Assembly (NCBI RefSeq): GCF_001613405.1
Contig: NZ_BDCH01000020.1
Coordinates: forward strand, 124,001 to 188,000
DNA from: Nocardia crassostreae
Lineage (GTDB): Bacteria > Actinomycetota > Actinomycetes > Mycobacteriales > Mycobacteriaceae
DNA: 64,000 bases
Direction: 5' to 3'
Notes under the pieces: generated by a model
What the model saw: only the letters and a program-made list of their open reading frames with translations
What the model was told of the DNA's origin: nothing
The model's database searches: none
Shown here: piece after piece, positions 1-8,440 of the stretch
Position numbering within the stretch: the stretch's first letter is position 1
Layout of the letters: each line of letters opens with the position of its first letter
Program-made: the position numbers and the translations under genes

Positions 1-855
1 GCGCTGCTGCCCGGCGGTCTCATCGCCCGCGTCGGCACCGACGCACAGCGCAAGGAGCTGCTGCCCAAGGTCGCCGAGGGCGAGCTGCGCCTGGCCTTCG
101 CCCATGCCGAGCCCGGTCTGCGCTGGCCCGCGACCGAAGGCGCCACCCACGTCGCCCGCGACGGCGACGGCTGGCGCTTCACCGGCCGCAAACATCCGGT
201 GCCGCACGGTGATTGCGCCGATCTGCTGATCGTGAGCGCCAAGGTCGGGGACGGCCTCGGGCTGTTCCTGGTCGACCCGGCGGCCGCGGGTGTGCGCCGC
301 ACCGGCTTCGCCACCCACGACGGGCTGCGCGGCGCGGATATCGAATTCGACGGTGTTGCGGCCGAACCCCTCGGCGAGGCCGTCGATGTCACCGAGGCCA
401 TTACCGCCGCCATTGCCGCCGCCCAGGCCGCCCTGTGCGCCGAGGCCATCGGCTGCATGGAGGAATCGCTGCGGCTCACCGCCGAATACCTGAAGACCCG
501 CAAGCAGTTCGGCGTTCCGCTGCGCACCTTCCAGACGCTGACCCAGCGCGCCGCCGATATGTACGTCTCGCTGGAGCTGGCGCGCAGCATGAGCCTGTAC
601 GCCTCCATGTCCCTGGCCGACGGCATCGTCGACCCGGTGGTGGCCTCGCGCGCCAAACTGCGCATCGGCCGCTCCGCTCGCCACATCGGCCAGGAGGCCA
701 TCCAGATGCACGGCGGCATCGGCATGACCGCCGAATACCCGGTCGGCCACTACACCGCGCGGCTCACCGCCATCGAACACACCCTCGGCGACTCCAGCGA
801 CCACCTGCGCTTCCTGAGCCGCTCCGTCGCCGACCATCAGATGGTCGAAATCTGA
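1..855 (+). CDS. Acyl-CoA dehydrogenase, C-terminal 284 residues (5' end outside window)
   Basis: The reading frame is open from the first base, so the gene starts upstream of the window. The visible part covers the middle beta domain and the C-terminal helical domain of the acyl-CoA dehydrogenase family. These are flavoenzymes that introduce the alpha,beta double bond into acyl-CoA esters. The segment RKQFGVPLRTFQTLTQRAAD is typical of the C-terminal helical bundle, and MHGGIGMTAEYPVGHY near the end is the usual C-terminal signature. The stop TGA (853-855) overlaps by one base the ATG of the zinc alcohol dehydrogenase downstream, so the two are probably co-transcribed and translationally coupled. 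The substrate cannot be inferred. The family call is safe. Confidence 0.9.
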   Translation, partial: ALLPGGLIARVGTDAQRKELLPKVAEGELRLAFAHAEPGLRWPATEGATHVARDGDGWRFTGRKHPVPHGDCADLLIVSAKVGDGLGLFLVDPAAAGVRRTGFATHDGLRGADIEFDGVAAEPLGEAVDVTEAITAAIAAAQAALCAEAIGCMEESLRLTAEYLKTRKQFGVPLRTFQTLTQRAADMYVSLELARSMSLYASMSLADGIVDPVVASRAKLRIGRSARHIGQEAIQMHGGIGMTAEYPVGHYTARLTAIEHTLGDSSDHLRFLSRSVADHQMVEI

Positions 856-1967
856 TGCGTACCACCGGCGCGGTCCTCGAGGAGATCGGCCGTGCGCGGC
901 CCTACGCGCAGTCGCGGCCGATCGCCGTGAGCGAACTCGAACTCGGCGATCCCGGACCCACCGAGGTCCTGGTCGCCATCGAGGCGGCGGGCATCTGCCA
1001 CTCCGATCTCAGTGTGGTGGACGGCAATCGGCCACGGCTGCTGCCCATGCTGCTCGGGCACGAGGCGGCGGGCACCGTGATCGCGACCGGTGCGCGGGTA
1101 TCGGATCTTGTTGCAGGGCAACGGGTCGTCATGTCCTTCCTGCCGCGCTGCGAGAAGTGCGACGCCTGCGAACGAGGCGGGCAACTGCCCTGTTCGGAGG
1201 GCTCCCGCAGCAACAATGCCGGGGAGCTGCTGCATCACCCGGGTCACCTCACGCGCGCCGGTGACCGCGTCCGTCATCACCTCGGGGTCTCCGGTTTCGC
1301 CACCCACGTGGTGGTGGACCGGGCCTCGGTGGTGCCGGTCGGCGCCGATGTCCCCGCCGAGATCGCGGCGCTGTTCGGCTGCGCGGTGCTGACCGGCGGG
1401 GGAGCGGTGCTCAATGTCGCCGACCCGCGCCCGCGGGACAGCCTCATGGTGGTTGGGCTCGGCGGCGTCGGCATGGCGGCGCTGCTGGTCGCCAAGGCCA
1501 TCGGCGTGGGTCGCGTGATCGCCGTGGACCGGCTGCCGGAGAAGCTCGCCATGGCCGAGGAACTCGGCGCGAGCGAGGTCTACACGCCGGATCGGCTGCG
1601 CGCGGAAGGCATTCGGGCGCGCTACGTGGTGAAGTGCGCCGGGCATCCGGCGGCGCTCGAAACCGCCTATGCGGCAACGGCTCCCGGCGGCACCATCATT
1701 ACCGTGGGCCTGCCCGCGCCGAGCGCCGTGGCGCAGATCCCGGCACTGAGCATTACCGCCGCGGCCCGCACCCTGGTGGGCAGCTATCTCGGCTCGGCCG
1801 TTCCGGCGCGCGATATCCCGCGCTACGAGCAGATGTGGCGGGAGGGGCGGCTCCCGGTGGAGCGGCTCATCTCCGATCGCATCGAGTTGTCGCGCATCAA
1901 CGAGGCCATGGACCTGCTCGCCGAGGGCAGGGCCGTGCGCCAGGTCATCGTTTTCGATCGCAACTGA
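855..1967 (+). CDS. Zinc-dependent medium-chain alcohol dehydrogenase
   Basis: A 370-residue MDR-superfamily alcohol dehydrogenase that should oxidise an alcohol to an aldehyde with NAD(P). Catalytic-zinc residues are visible in GICHSD and GHEAAG near the N-terminus. The structural zinc loop is CEKCDACERGGQLPC. The Rossmann motif GLGGVGMAALLVAKAIG lies about two thirds of the way along. The ATG at 855 is used because it overlaps the stop of the preceding acyl-CoA dehydrogenase. A longer open frame begins at 213 but would lie entirely inside that gene. The pairing suggests catabolism of an alcohol or acyl compound, but no substrate can be named. Confidence 0.9.
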   Translation: MRTTGAVLEEIGRARPYAQSRPIAVSELELGDPGPTEVLVAIEAAGICHSDLSVVDGNRPRLLPMLLGHEAAGTVIATGARVSDLVAGQRVVMSFLPRCEKCDACERGGQLPCSEGSRSNNAGELLHHPGHLTRAGDRVRHHLGVSGFATHVVVDRASVVPVGADVPAEIAALFGCAVLTGGGAVLNVADPRPRDSLMVVGLGGVGMAALLVAKAIGVGRVIAVDRLPEKLAMAEELGASEVYTPDRLRAEGIRARYVVKCAGHPAALETAYAATAPGGTIITVGLPAPSAVAQIPALSITAAARTLVGSYLGSAVPARDIPRYEQMWREGRLPVERLISDRIELSRINEAMDLLAEGRAVRQVIVFDRN

Positions 1968-1974
1968 GCCGTGC

Positions 1975-2571
1975 TCAGTCGGCGCTGAGCAGCGCCCGCA
2001 GCGCGCGGCCGATGGCGGCCGAGGCCGCGCGCTGCGACAGTCCGCGCCGGTCGACCAGCTGATGCCGGTAGGCCCAGGTCGCGGTGGCCTCGAGGAGATC
2101 GAGCAGTTCGGTGTCCTCGTCGCCGCCCCGGGTCAGTTCGGGTGCGAAGGTGTGCGCCAGCGCGTCCCGGATGCGCTTGTCGGTCGCCCGCATTCGCTCG
2201 TCGATGGCCGGAATCGTCTTGGACTCCAGCAATCCCAGCGGACGTGGATTGCGCTGCGCGGTGAAGGCGGCCTCGCTCTGGCGCACCACGGCGTCGATGC
2301 GCTGGTCCAGGGGCAGTGCGGGATCCGATGTGACGAGCAGCGTTTCGACATAGTCCGACTGCGCGCTCGCGGCCGCGATGCGCAATTCGTTGAGATCCGG
2401 GAAGTGCACGAAGACGCTGCGCTCGGAGACGCCCGCGGTGGCCGCCAGCTCCTTGGCGGTCGGGCTGTACCGGCCCGCCTGCAGCGCCTCGATCAGGGCG
2501 TCGAGGATCGCCTTGCGGGTCTGCTCCGGATTGCGCCTGCGGCGGCGAGCTGTCGTGCCGTCGTCACTCAT
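1975..2571 (-). CDS. TetR/AcrR family transcriptional regulator
   Basis: A 198-residue TetR-type repressor. The N-terminal helix-turn-helix is seen in TRKAILDALIEALQ, then ATAGVSERSVFVHFPDLNEL. The remaining three quarters is the helical ligand-binding and dimerisation domain, whose effector cannot be predicted. It is convergent with the alcohol dehydrogenase and divergent from the alkylsulfatase gene starting near 2751. The shared upstream region holds a 19-bp palindrome (2640-2658) that is a good candidate operator. It probably represses the sulfatase pair and possibly itself. Confidence 0.9.
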   Translation of the reverse strand: MSDDGTTARRRRRNPEQTRKAILDALIEALQAGRYSPTAKELAATAGVSERSVFVHFPDLNELRIAAASAQSDYVETLLVTSDPALPLDQRIDAVVRQSEAAFTAQRNPRPLGLLESKTIPAIDERMRATDKRIRDALAHTFAPELTRGGDEDTELLDLLEATATWAYRHQLVDRRGLSQRAASAAIGRALRALLSAD

Positions 2572-2639
2572 GCCTGTATCCGATCACAGCGCGCCGCGAC
2601 CGGGCGAGAGCGGGTTCGTGCGTTCTGCATGCCATCACT

Positions 2640-2658
2640 ATTGCAGTCTGACTGTAAT
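2640..2658. promoter_or_regulatory. Candidate TetR operator, 19-bp palindrome
   Basis: ATTGCAGTCTGACTGTAAT is a palindrome centred on a single T, with one mismatch between the nine-base half-sites. It lies between the divergent TetR gene (ATG at 2571) and the first alkylsulfatase gene. Length and position fit TetR-family operators. Assignment to this TetR is inference from adjacency. Confidence 0.6.
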
Positions 2659-2750
2659 AAAGCTAGAGTGAGTGTCATTCCGCGAACTTTCAGCTATCGA
2701 TGCTTGGCTGGTTCGCGGGTACCGGCTCGATAGAGAGGCAGGAGCGCGCG

Positions 2751-4817
2751 GTGATCGTCGGCGGCAAGCCCGAAGACATGGACAATTCGGACAAGGAACG
2801 GCCCGGTCGGGTATCCCGGCGCGGCATGCTCGGCGTCGGCGCGGCGGCCCTGGCCGCGGTCGGCGTGGGCGGGGCCCTGACCGGCTGCGGCTCGTCGGAC
2901 GAGGTGAATCCGTCCGCGACGCAGACCGATCCGACCGATGCCATTGCCGAGGCGAACCGCAAGGTCCTCGACGCCTACCCGTTCTCCGACACCACCGATT
3001 TCGCCGACGCCGATCGCGGTTTCCTCGAGGCGCTGCAACCGGGCGTGATCAAGGACGACAAGGGAAAGGTGGTCTGGGATACCGACTCCTACGGATTCCT
3101 GCGGGGCTCCTGCCCGTCCTCGGCCAATCCGAGCCTGTGGCGGCAGTCGCAGCTGACCATCAAACAGGGCCTCTACGAGGTCGCGCCCGGCTTCTATCAG
3201 ATCCGCGGGCTGGACCTGTCGCAGATGACCCTCATCGAGGGCGATACCGGCGTCATCGTCATCGATCCGCTCATTTCCGTCGAGACCGCCGCCGCTGGGC
3301 TGGCGCTGTACCGCAAGCATCGCGGCAACCGGCCTGTGACCGGGCTCATCTACTCGCATTCGCATGTCGATCACTTCGGCGGCACGCTGGGCGTCACCAC
3401 CCGCGAGGACGTGGCCGCGGGCACATGCCCGGTGGTGGCTCCCTCCGGATTCCTCGAGCACGCGGTCTCGGAGAACATCTACGCCGGAACGGCCATGGCC
3501 CGCTGCGCCGCGTACATGTACGGCGCGGCCCTGCCGCGCGGTGAGAAGGGGCAGATCGGCGCGGGGCTGGGGCAGACCACCTCGGTCGGCACGGTCACCC
3601 TCATCGATCCGACGGTGTCGGTCGCCAAGACCGGTGAAGAGCACGTCATCGACGGTATGCGCATCGTCTTCCAGATCACCCCGGGCACCGAGGCCCCGTC
3701 GGAGATGAACTTCTACTTCCCCGACCGCCGCATTCTGTGCATGGCCGAGAACGCCACGCACACGCTGCACAATATCCTCACGCTGCGCGGTGCGCTGGTG
3801 CGCGACCCGCACGTGTGGTCGAAGTATCTGACCGAGTCCATCAATCTGTATGCGCGCCAATCGGATGTGGTGTTCTCCTCGCACCACTGGCCGATCTGGG
3901 GCACCGACAAGATCGTGGATTTCCTGTCCACCCAACGGGATCTGTACGGCTACCTCAATGATCAGACGCTGCGCATGCTCAATCTGGGTTATGTGGGCAG
4001 CGAGATCGCCGAGCAGATGCGGATGCCGCCCGCGCTCGAAAAGCAGTGGAACACACACGGTTACTACGGTTCGGTCAGCCACAATGTGAAGGCCATCTAC
4101 CAGCGCTACATGGGCTGGTTCGACGGCAATCCGGCGCATCTGTGGGAGCACCCGCCGGTCGACAATGCCACGCGGCACGTTGATGCCATGGGCGGGGCGA
4201 ACGCGGTGCTGAAGAAGGCGCAAAAGGCGTACGACGACGCCGATTTCCGCTGGGCGGTGCAGCTCACCAACTACGTGATCTTCGCCGACCCGGACAACAA
4301 GAAGGCGAAAGACCTGGAGGCCAGCGCCTTCGAACAGCTCGGCTACGGCTCGGAGAACGCCACTTGGCGCAACTTCTATCTCTCCGGCGCGTACGAATTG
4401 CGCAATGGCTCGTTCGGCACGCCGACGGCCGCGAATTCCAAGGGCCTACTGGCCGCGCTGGCCGTGGATCAGGCGTTCGACGCCATCTCACTGTTCGTCA
4501 ACGGCCCCAAGGCGTGGGACGCCAAGGTCACCACGGACTGGAAGTTCAGCGACAACGACGACCGGGTGCATCGCGCCGAACTGCGCAATGGCGTGCTCAT
4601 CCACTACGACCGGTGGCCGGACGACGGGCTGCCCGCCCCGGACGCCACCATCACCCTCACCCGCGGCGGGTTCATCCAGAACATGATCGGCGGCGGCAAT
4701 ATGCAGGACGCCATTGCCAAGGGCGATATCAAGGTCGACGGCAGTATGGCCGTACTCGCGCAGCTCAAGGGACTTTTCGATAAGCCGGACCCCAACTTCA
4801 ACATTGTCACGCCGTAA
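2751..4817 (+). CDS. Alkyl sulfatase, type III metallo-beta-lactamase fold, Tat lipoprotein
   Basis: A 688-residue SdsA1/YjcS-type sulfatase that should hydrolyse primary alkyl sulfates to alcohol and sulfate. The zinc-site motif is HSHVDHFGG. The substrate-domain landmark MCMAENATHTLHN and a C-terminal SCP2-like domain (from about residue 560) complete the family architecture at normal length. The N-terminus carries a twin-arginine signal (SRRGMLGVG), a hydrophobic Ala/Val/Gly core and a lipobox (LTGC), so it should be exported folded and lipid-anchored. GTG at 2751 is preferred because AGGAG at 2740-2744 lies six bases upstream. ATG at 2778 is the alternative and leaves the signal intact. 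Eleven bases separate it from a close paralogue. Confidence 0.85.
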   Translation: MIVGGKPEDMDNSDKERPGRVSRRGMLGVGAAALAAVGVGGALTGCGSSDEVNPSATQTDPTDAIAEANRKVLDAYPFSDTTDFADADRGFLEALQPGVIKDDKGKVVWDTDSYGFLRGSCPSSANPSLWRQSQLTIKQGLYEVAPGFYQIRGLDLSQMTLIEGDTGVIVIDPLISVETAAAGLALYRKHRGNRPVTGLIYSHSHVDHFGGTLGVTTREDVAAGTCPVVAPSGFLEHAVSENIYAGTAMARCAAYMYGAALPRGEKGQIGAGLGQTTSVGTVTLIDPTVSVAKTGEEHVIDGMRIVFQITPGTEAPSEMNFYFPDRRILCMAENATHTLHNILTLRGALVRDPHVWSKYLTESINLYARQSDVVFSSHHWPIWGTDKIVDFLSTQRDLYGYLNDQTLRMLNLGYVGSEIAEQMRMPPALEKQWNTHGYYGSVSHNVKAIYQRYMGWFDGNPAHLWEHPPVDNATRHVDAMGGANAVLKKAQKAYDDADFRWAVQLTNYVIFADPDNKKAKDLEASAFEQLGYGSENATWRNFYLSGAYELRNGSFGTPTAANSKGLLAALAVDQAFDAISLFVNGPKAWDAKVTTDWKFSDNDDRVHRAELRNGVLIHYDRWPDDGLPAPDATITLTRGGFIQNMIGGGNMQDAIAKGDIKVDGSMAVLAQLKGLFDKPDPNFNIVTP

Positions 4818-4828
4818 GGAGAAGACAG

Positions 4829-6727
4829 TTGAGCGCAGTCGATCCGAGCACCTACATTCTCGAACAGCACCAGCGGGCCACCGCCGAACTGCCCTTCGGT
4901 GACACCGCCGATCAGGCCGACGCCGATCGCGGTTTCATTGCCGCGCTCGAACCCGGCGTGGTCCAGGATTCCGATGGGAATGTCGTGTGGGACAACGACT
5001 CCTACGGATTTCTGAAGGGTTCCTGCCCGGCCTCGGTGCATCCGAGCCTGTGGCGGCAGTCCGGGCTGAACATCCGGCAGGGGCTGTACGAGGTGACCGA
5101 GGGGATCTATCAGATCCGCGGTCTCGATCTGTCGAACATGACGTTGATCGAGGGCAAAACCGGTGTGCTCGTGATCGATCCACTCATCTCGGCGGAGTCC
5201 GCCGAGGCCGGGTTGGAGCTGTACTACGCCCATCGCGGGCAGCGGCCGGTGACCGGCCTGATCTACACCCATTCGCACGTGGACCATTTCGGTGGCGCGA
5301 GGGGCGTCACCACCGTCGCAGACGCCGAATCGGGGCGGTGCCCGGTGCTGGCTCCCGCCGGATTCCTGGAACATGCCGTGGTCGAGAACATCTATGCCGG
5401 AACGGCCATGGCGCGCCGCGCGGCCTACATGTACGGCGCGGCCCTGCCGCGCGGGGCGAAGGGGCAGATCGGCGCGGGCCTCGGGCAGACCACCTCGACC
5501 GGCACCGTCACGCTCATCGCGCCGACCAAGGACATCACCTACACCGGGCAGGAGGAGATCCTCGACGGGGTGCGGATCGTCTTCCAGATCACCCCGGGCA
5601 CCGAGGCCCCGTCGGAGATGAATTTCTTCTTCCCCGACCATCGCGCACTCTGCATGGCGGAGAACGCGACTCACACCCTGCACAATCTGCTCACATTGCG
5701 CGGTGCGCTGGTGCGCGACCCGCACGTGTGGGCGCAGTACCTGACCGAGTCCATCAATCTGTACGCGCGCGAATCCGATGTCGTGTTCGCCTCGCATCAC
5801 TGGCCGACCTGGGGCACCGAGCGACTGGTGGAATACCTTTCGCTTCAACGGGATCTGTACGGGTACCTGCACGATCAGACGCTGCGACGGCTGAACCAGG
5901 GCTATGTCGGCAGCGGGATCGCCGAAATGATCGAAATGCCACCGGCTCTCGCGGCGGCGTGGAACACGCACGGCTACTACGGTTCGGTCAGCCATAACGT
6001 GAAGGCCATCTACCAGCGCTACATGGGCTGGTTCGACGGCAATCCGGCGCACCTGTGGGAGCACCCGCCGGTCGAATCCGCCAAGCGGCACGTGGAATTC
6101 ATGGGCGGCGCGGAGGAGGTGCTGCGCAAGGCCCTCATCGCCTACGACAACGGCGACTACCGCTGGGTCGCGCAGGTGGTCAACTACGTCATCTTCGCCG
6201 ACCCGGCCAACGAGGCCGCGAAAACCCTGCTCGCCAGCAACTACGAGCAACTCGGCTACGGCGCGGAGAACGCCACCTGGCGCAACTTCTTCCTCATGGG
6301 CGCTTACGAATTGCGCAATGGCAATGTGGGGACGCCGACCAAGGCCAGCTCGCCGACCATGCTGGCGGCGCTGACCATCGAGCAGGTCTTCGACGCCATG
6401 GCGCTGCGCCTGGACGGACCGAAGGCCTGGAACGAGAAGGCCGTCAGCGATTGGCAGTTCACCGATGAGATGCGCACCCACCGCCTCGAACTGCGCAATG
6501 GCCTGCTGGTGCACTACGACCGCCGCGACGGCGACAAACTGCCGCCCCCGGACGTGACTTTCACTCTCGCCCGCGCGACCCTCATCGGCGTCCTGCTCGC
6601 CGGGCAGGACATCGGCGCGGCCGTGCAATCCGGCGCCATCACCATCGAGGGCGACATACAGAGCTTCATGAAACTCGCGGGCCTGTTCGACGAGCCCGAC
6701 CCGGACTTCGCCATTGTCACACCGTGA
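4829..6727 (+). CDS. Alkyl sulfatase paralogue, no export signal
   Basis: A 632-residue SdsA1-type alkyl sulfatase closely similar along its length to the upstream gene, including HSHVDHFGG for zinc binding, the MYGAALPRG segment and the C-terminal SCP2-like domain. It begins directly at the mature-domain equivalent and has no signal peptide, so it should act in the cytoplasm. TTG at 4829 is well supported: AAGGAG (4816-4821) starts in the upstream stop codon and lies seven bases away. The two genes are a tandem duplication in one operon with different destinations. Released sulfate could enter the sulfate-assimilation operon seen at 30-36 kb, though that link is inference. Confidence 0.88.
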   Translation: MSAVDPSTYILEQHQRATAELPFGDTADQADADRGFIAALEPGVVQDSDGNVVWDNDSYGFLKGSCPASVHPSLWRQSGLNIRQGLYEVTEGIYQIRGLDLSNMTLIEGKTGVLVIDPLISAESAEAGLELYYAHRGQRPVTGLIYTHSHVDHFGGARGVTTVADAESGRCPVLAPAGFLEHAVVENIYAGTAMARRAAYMYGAALPRGAKGQIGAGLGQTTSTGTVTLIAPTKDITYTGQEEILDGVRIVFQITPGTEAPSEMNFFFPDHRALCMAENATHTLHNLLTLRGALVRDPHVWAQYLTESINLYARESDVVFASHHWPTWGTERLVEYLSLQRDLYGYLHDQTLRRLNQGYVGSGIAEMIEMPPALAAAWNTHGYYGSVSHNVKAIYQRYMGWFDGNPAHLWEHPPVESAKRHVEFMGGAEEVLRKALIAYDNGDYRWVAQVVNYVIFADPANEAAKTLLASNYEQLGYGAENATWRNFFLMGAYELRNGNVGTPTKASSPTMLAALTIEQVFDAMALRLDGPKAWNEKAVSDWQFTDEMRTHRLELRNGLLVHYDRRDGDKLPPPDVTFTLARATLIGVLLAGQDIGAAVQSGAITIEGDIQSFMKLAGLFDEPDPDFAIVTP

Positions 6728-6754
6728 TTCCCTCATCTCACAGTGACGCGAAGG

Positions 6755-6778
6755 CGTGATCACGCTGTCGTGATCACG
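6755..6778. repeat. Two copies of a 10-bp palindrome separated by 4 bp
   Basis: CGTGATCACG occurs perfectly at 6755-6764 and again at 6769-6778 with CTGT between. Each copy is its own reverse complement, so the pair can form two small cruciforms or one longer hairpin. It lies just after the second sulfatase and just before a strong terminator-like hairpin. It may be a binding site or part of a transcription-end structure. Confidence 0.5.
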
Positions 6779-6781
6779 GGA

Positions 6782-6818
6782 AAATGGGGCCCTGCCGGTG
6801 GTCGGCAGGGCCCCATTT
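6782..6818. terminator. Strong bidirectional hairpin terminator
   Basis: A perfect 15-bp stem (6782-6796 pairing with 6804-6818) with a seven-base loop. The GC-rich core is flanked by AAA on one side and TTT on the other. It separates the plus-strand sulfatase gene from the minus-strand gene relic that ends at 6828. Confidence 0.8.
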
Positions 6819-6827
6819 CCGTATACC

Positions 6828-7079
6828 TCAGAGCAGCCCGCTGATCCCGTCGCCCAGCGATTTCGCGCTGAGCATGACGAACAGCACGGCCATGATGCTG
6901 TAGTGGTGCCGCGTGGTCCACTCCTTCCAGCGCTCCAGGGGCCGATGCGCCGCCGCATGTCCCGAGAAGTGCACGGCCAGGGGCACCAGCACCCCGAGCG
7001 AGGCAATGGCGCGTAGCCAGGAGTTAGCCGCAATTCGGGGAGGTGCGGCGCACGCTGTCGGGGTAATTCCCGGGGAGAG
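6828..7079 (-). pseudogene. C-terminal relic of a GAP-family (lipid-export) membrane protein
   Basis: This frame is not opened by a normal start codon. Between the stop at 7080-7082 and the stop at 6828-6830 it encodes about 83 residues. These include WLRAIASLGVLVPLAVHFSG, RPLERWKEWTTRHHYSIMAV and LFVMLSAKSLGDGISGLL. This resembles the last two membrane helices of GAP-family proteins (mycobacterial Sap-type lipid-addressing proteins), where a WK-W segment precedes a final helix with a K-x-x-GDG ending. Those proteins are about 220-250 residues, so roughly two thirds is missing. The nearest possible starts (GTG codons within the first helix) would give a non-functional fragment. The remnant is cut off just before the vWA gene. 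Family assignment is from memory of the pattern. Confidence 0.55.
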
Positions 7080-7144
7080 TCAAATAGTCTGTAGCGCAAA
7101 GAAAATCAATGGCTCGCGATTGTGAAGCTTCCTACACTTTCGGA

Positions 7145-8440
7145 ATGAACACCGCAGTCATGCTCGACCACCTCCGTACCCACCGCACGCCCCTGGTGCT
7201 GTCCCGGGCCGGTGTCGTGGCGTGGGACGATGCGGAACTGCACCGCGGGGCCTATGCCGCCGATCCGGAGGGATACGCGCTGCTGGCCCTGGTGCCTGGC
7301 GTGCACGAACAGCAGCGCGCCCGCGTGCTCCTGCAGATCCTCGCGGCCTCGCGCGCCGGGATGGGCGAGGGGAGTCGCGAGATTCTCGAGAAGTCGACGC
7401 GCGCACTGCTTTTCGGGCTGCCGCCGGTGCTCGTCGTGACCGTGCTGCTGGCGCTGCGCCGCATGCGGGTGAACAACAAGCACGTCACGCGCGCCGTGGT
7501 CGCCTTCGTGCTGGATCATCCCGAGTCGGAGGAGATCATCGTGGCCCGGCATCCGGCGCTGGTCGACTGCTTCGAGCACGCGCTCGGCAAGGCCACCGCG
7601 CGCGGCTGCGCGCGCCTGATCGCGGAGGGAGAGCTGGACTCGGCGGAGCTGCATCGAAAGCTGTTGCGGTTCAGTGCGAATCCGGCCGCCGCGAGCGAGC
7701 GGGTGCGGGCGCTGTACCGGCCCGGAACCTACGGCGCGCCGCTGCCCCGGCAGCCCATCGCGCCGCTGGAGGCCGTGCGCGAGCGCGAGCCGGTCGTCAC
7801 CACCACCAGTCGCGGCGATATCGCGGCCACCCTGGTGCACGTGTACCGCGGCGGCCCCGTGGCCGAATTGCGGCCCGCGCTGGCCGGCTACGTCGCCGCG
7901 GCGACCCGTGACCTGCCGCGGCTGGCCGGGCACGTGGCGCTGATGCTGGACGGGTCGGACTCCATGCGCGGGTACGGCGATCGCGAATGGGCGCTGCTGT
8001 CGCAGGCCGAAGCGCTGCGACTGGTGCTGGCGCAGGTGTGCGAGCGGCTCACCGTCGTCGAGGTCGGCGCGGGTCAGACCGGGCCCACCGATCTGGCCGT
8101 CGGCCTGCTCGACGCGCTGGACGCCGCACCGGATCTCGTCGCCATCGTCACCGACGGCTACGAGAACCGGCTGCCCGGCGATCTCGCCCGCGTGGTGGAG
8201 ACGCTGCGCTATATCGAGGTCCGCACCCCGATCGTGCTGTGCCGCGCCACCTTCACCGGGAGCGATGCCCTGGCGCTGCGCGATCCCGCACCCGCCCTGC
8301 CCGCCCACGGCTTCTGGCATCAGGACGATTTCGCCGCGCTGCTGCCGTGGCTGTTCGCCCACTGCCCGCCCGGTGCGGCCTGGATTCGCGCCACCGCGCT
8401 GCGTTTCCTGGCCAACCGCATGGAAGGAGCAATCCATTGA
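7145..8440 (+). CDS. vWA-domain protein with helical N-terminal module (TROVE-like layout)
   Basis: A 431-residue protein in two parts. Residues 1 to about 230 are predicted all-helical. From about residue 262 a von Willebrand A domain begins with HVALMLDGSDSMRGYG. The MIDAS residues are complete: D-x-S-x-S at about 269-273, a Thr in GPTDLA and the Asp of IVTDGYEN. A helical repeat followed by a vWA domain is the layout of TROVE/Ro60 RNA-binding proteins, but I cannot show that the N-terminal part is a true TROVE module. No signal peptide is visible. ATG at 7145 is preferred over 7109. The stop overlaps the TTG start of the ARPP-1-like gene, so the two products are probably made together. Confidence 0.75.
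   Translation: MNTAVMLDHLRTHRTPLVLSRAGVVAWDDAELHRGAYAADPEGYALLALVPGVHEQQRARVLLQILAASRAGMGEGSREILEKSTRALLFGLPPVLVVTVLLALRRMRVNNKHVTRAVVAFVLDHPESEEIIVARHPALVDCFEHALGKATARGCARLIAEGELDSAELHRKLLRFSANPAAASERVRALYRPGTYGAPLPRQPIAPLEAVREREPVVTTTSRGDIAATLVHVYRGGPVAELRPALAGYVAAATRDLPRLAGHVALMLDGSDSMRGYGDREWALLSQAEALRLVLAQVCERLTVVEVGAGQTGPTDLAVGLLDALDAAPDLVAIVTDGYENRLPGDLARVVETLRYIEVRTPIVLCRATFTGSDALALRDPAPALPAHGFWHQDDFAALLPWLFAHCPPGAAWIRATALRFLANRMEGAIH

Noticed and set aside
4604..7099. An 831-residue minus-strand frame
   Set aside because: It is a shadow antisense to the second sulfatase with Arg/Gly/His-rich composition.
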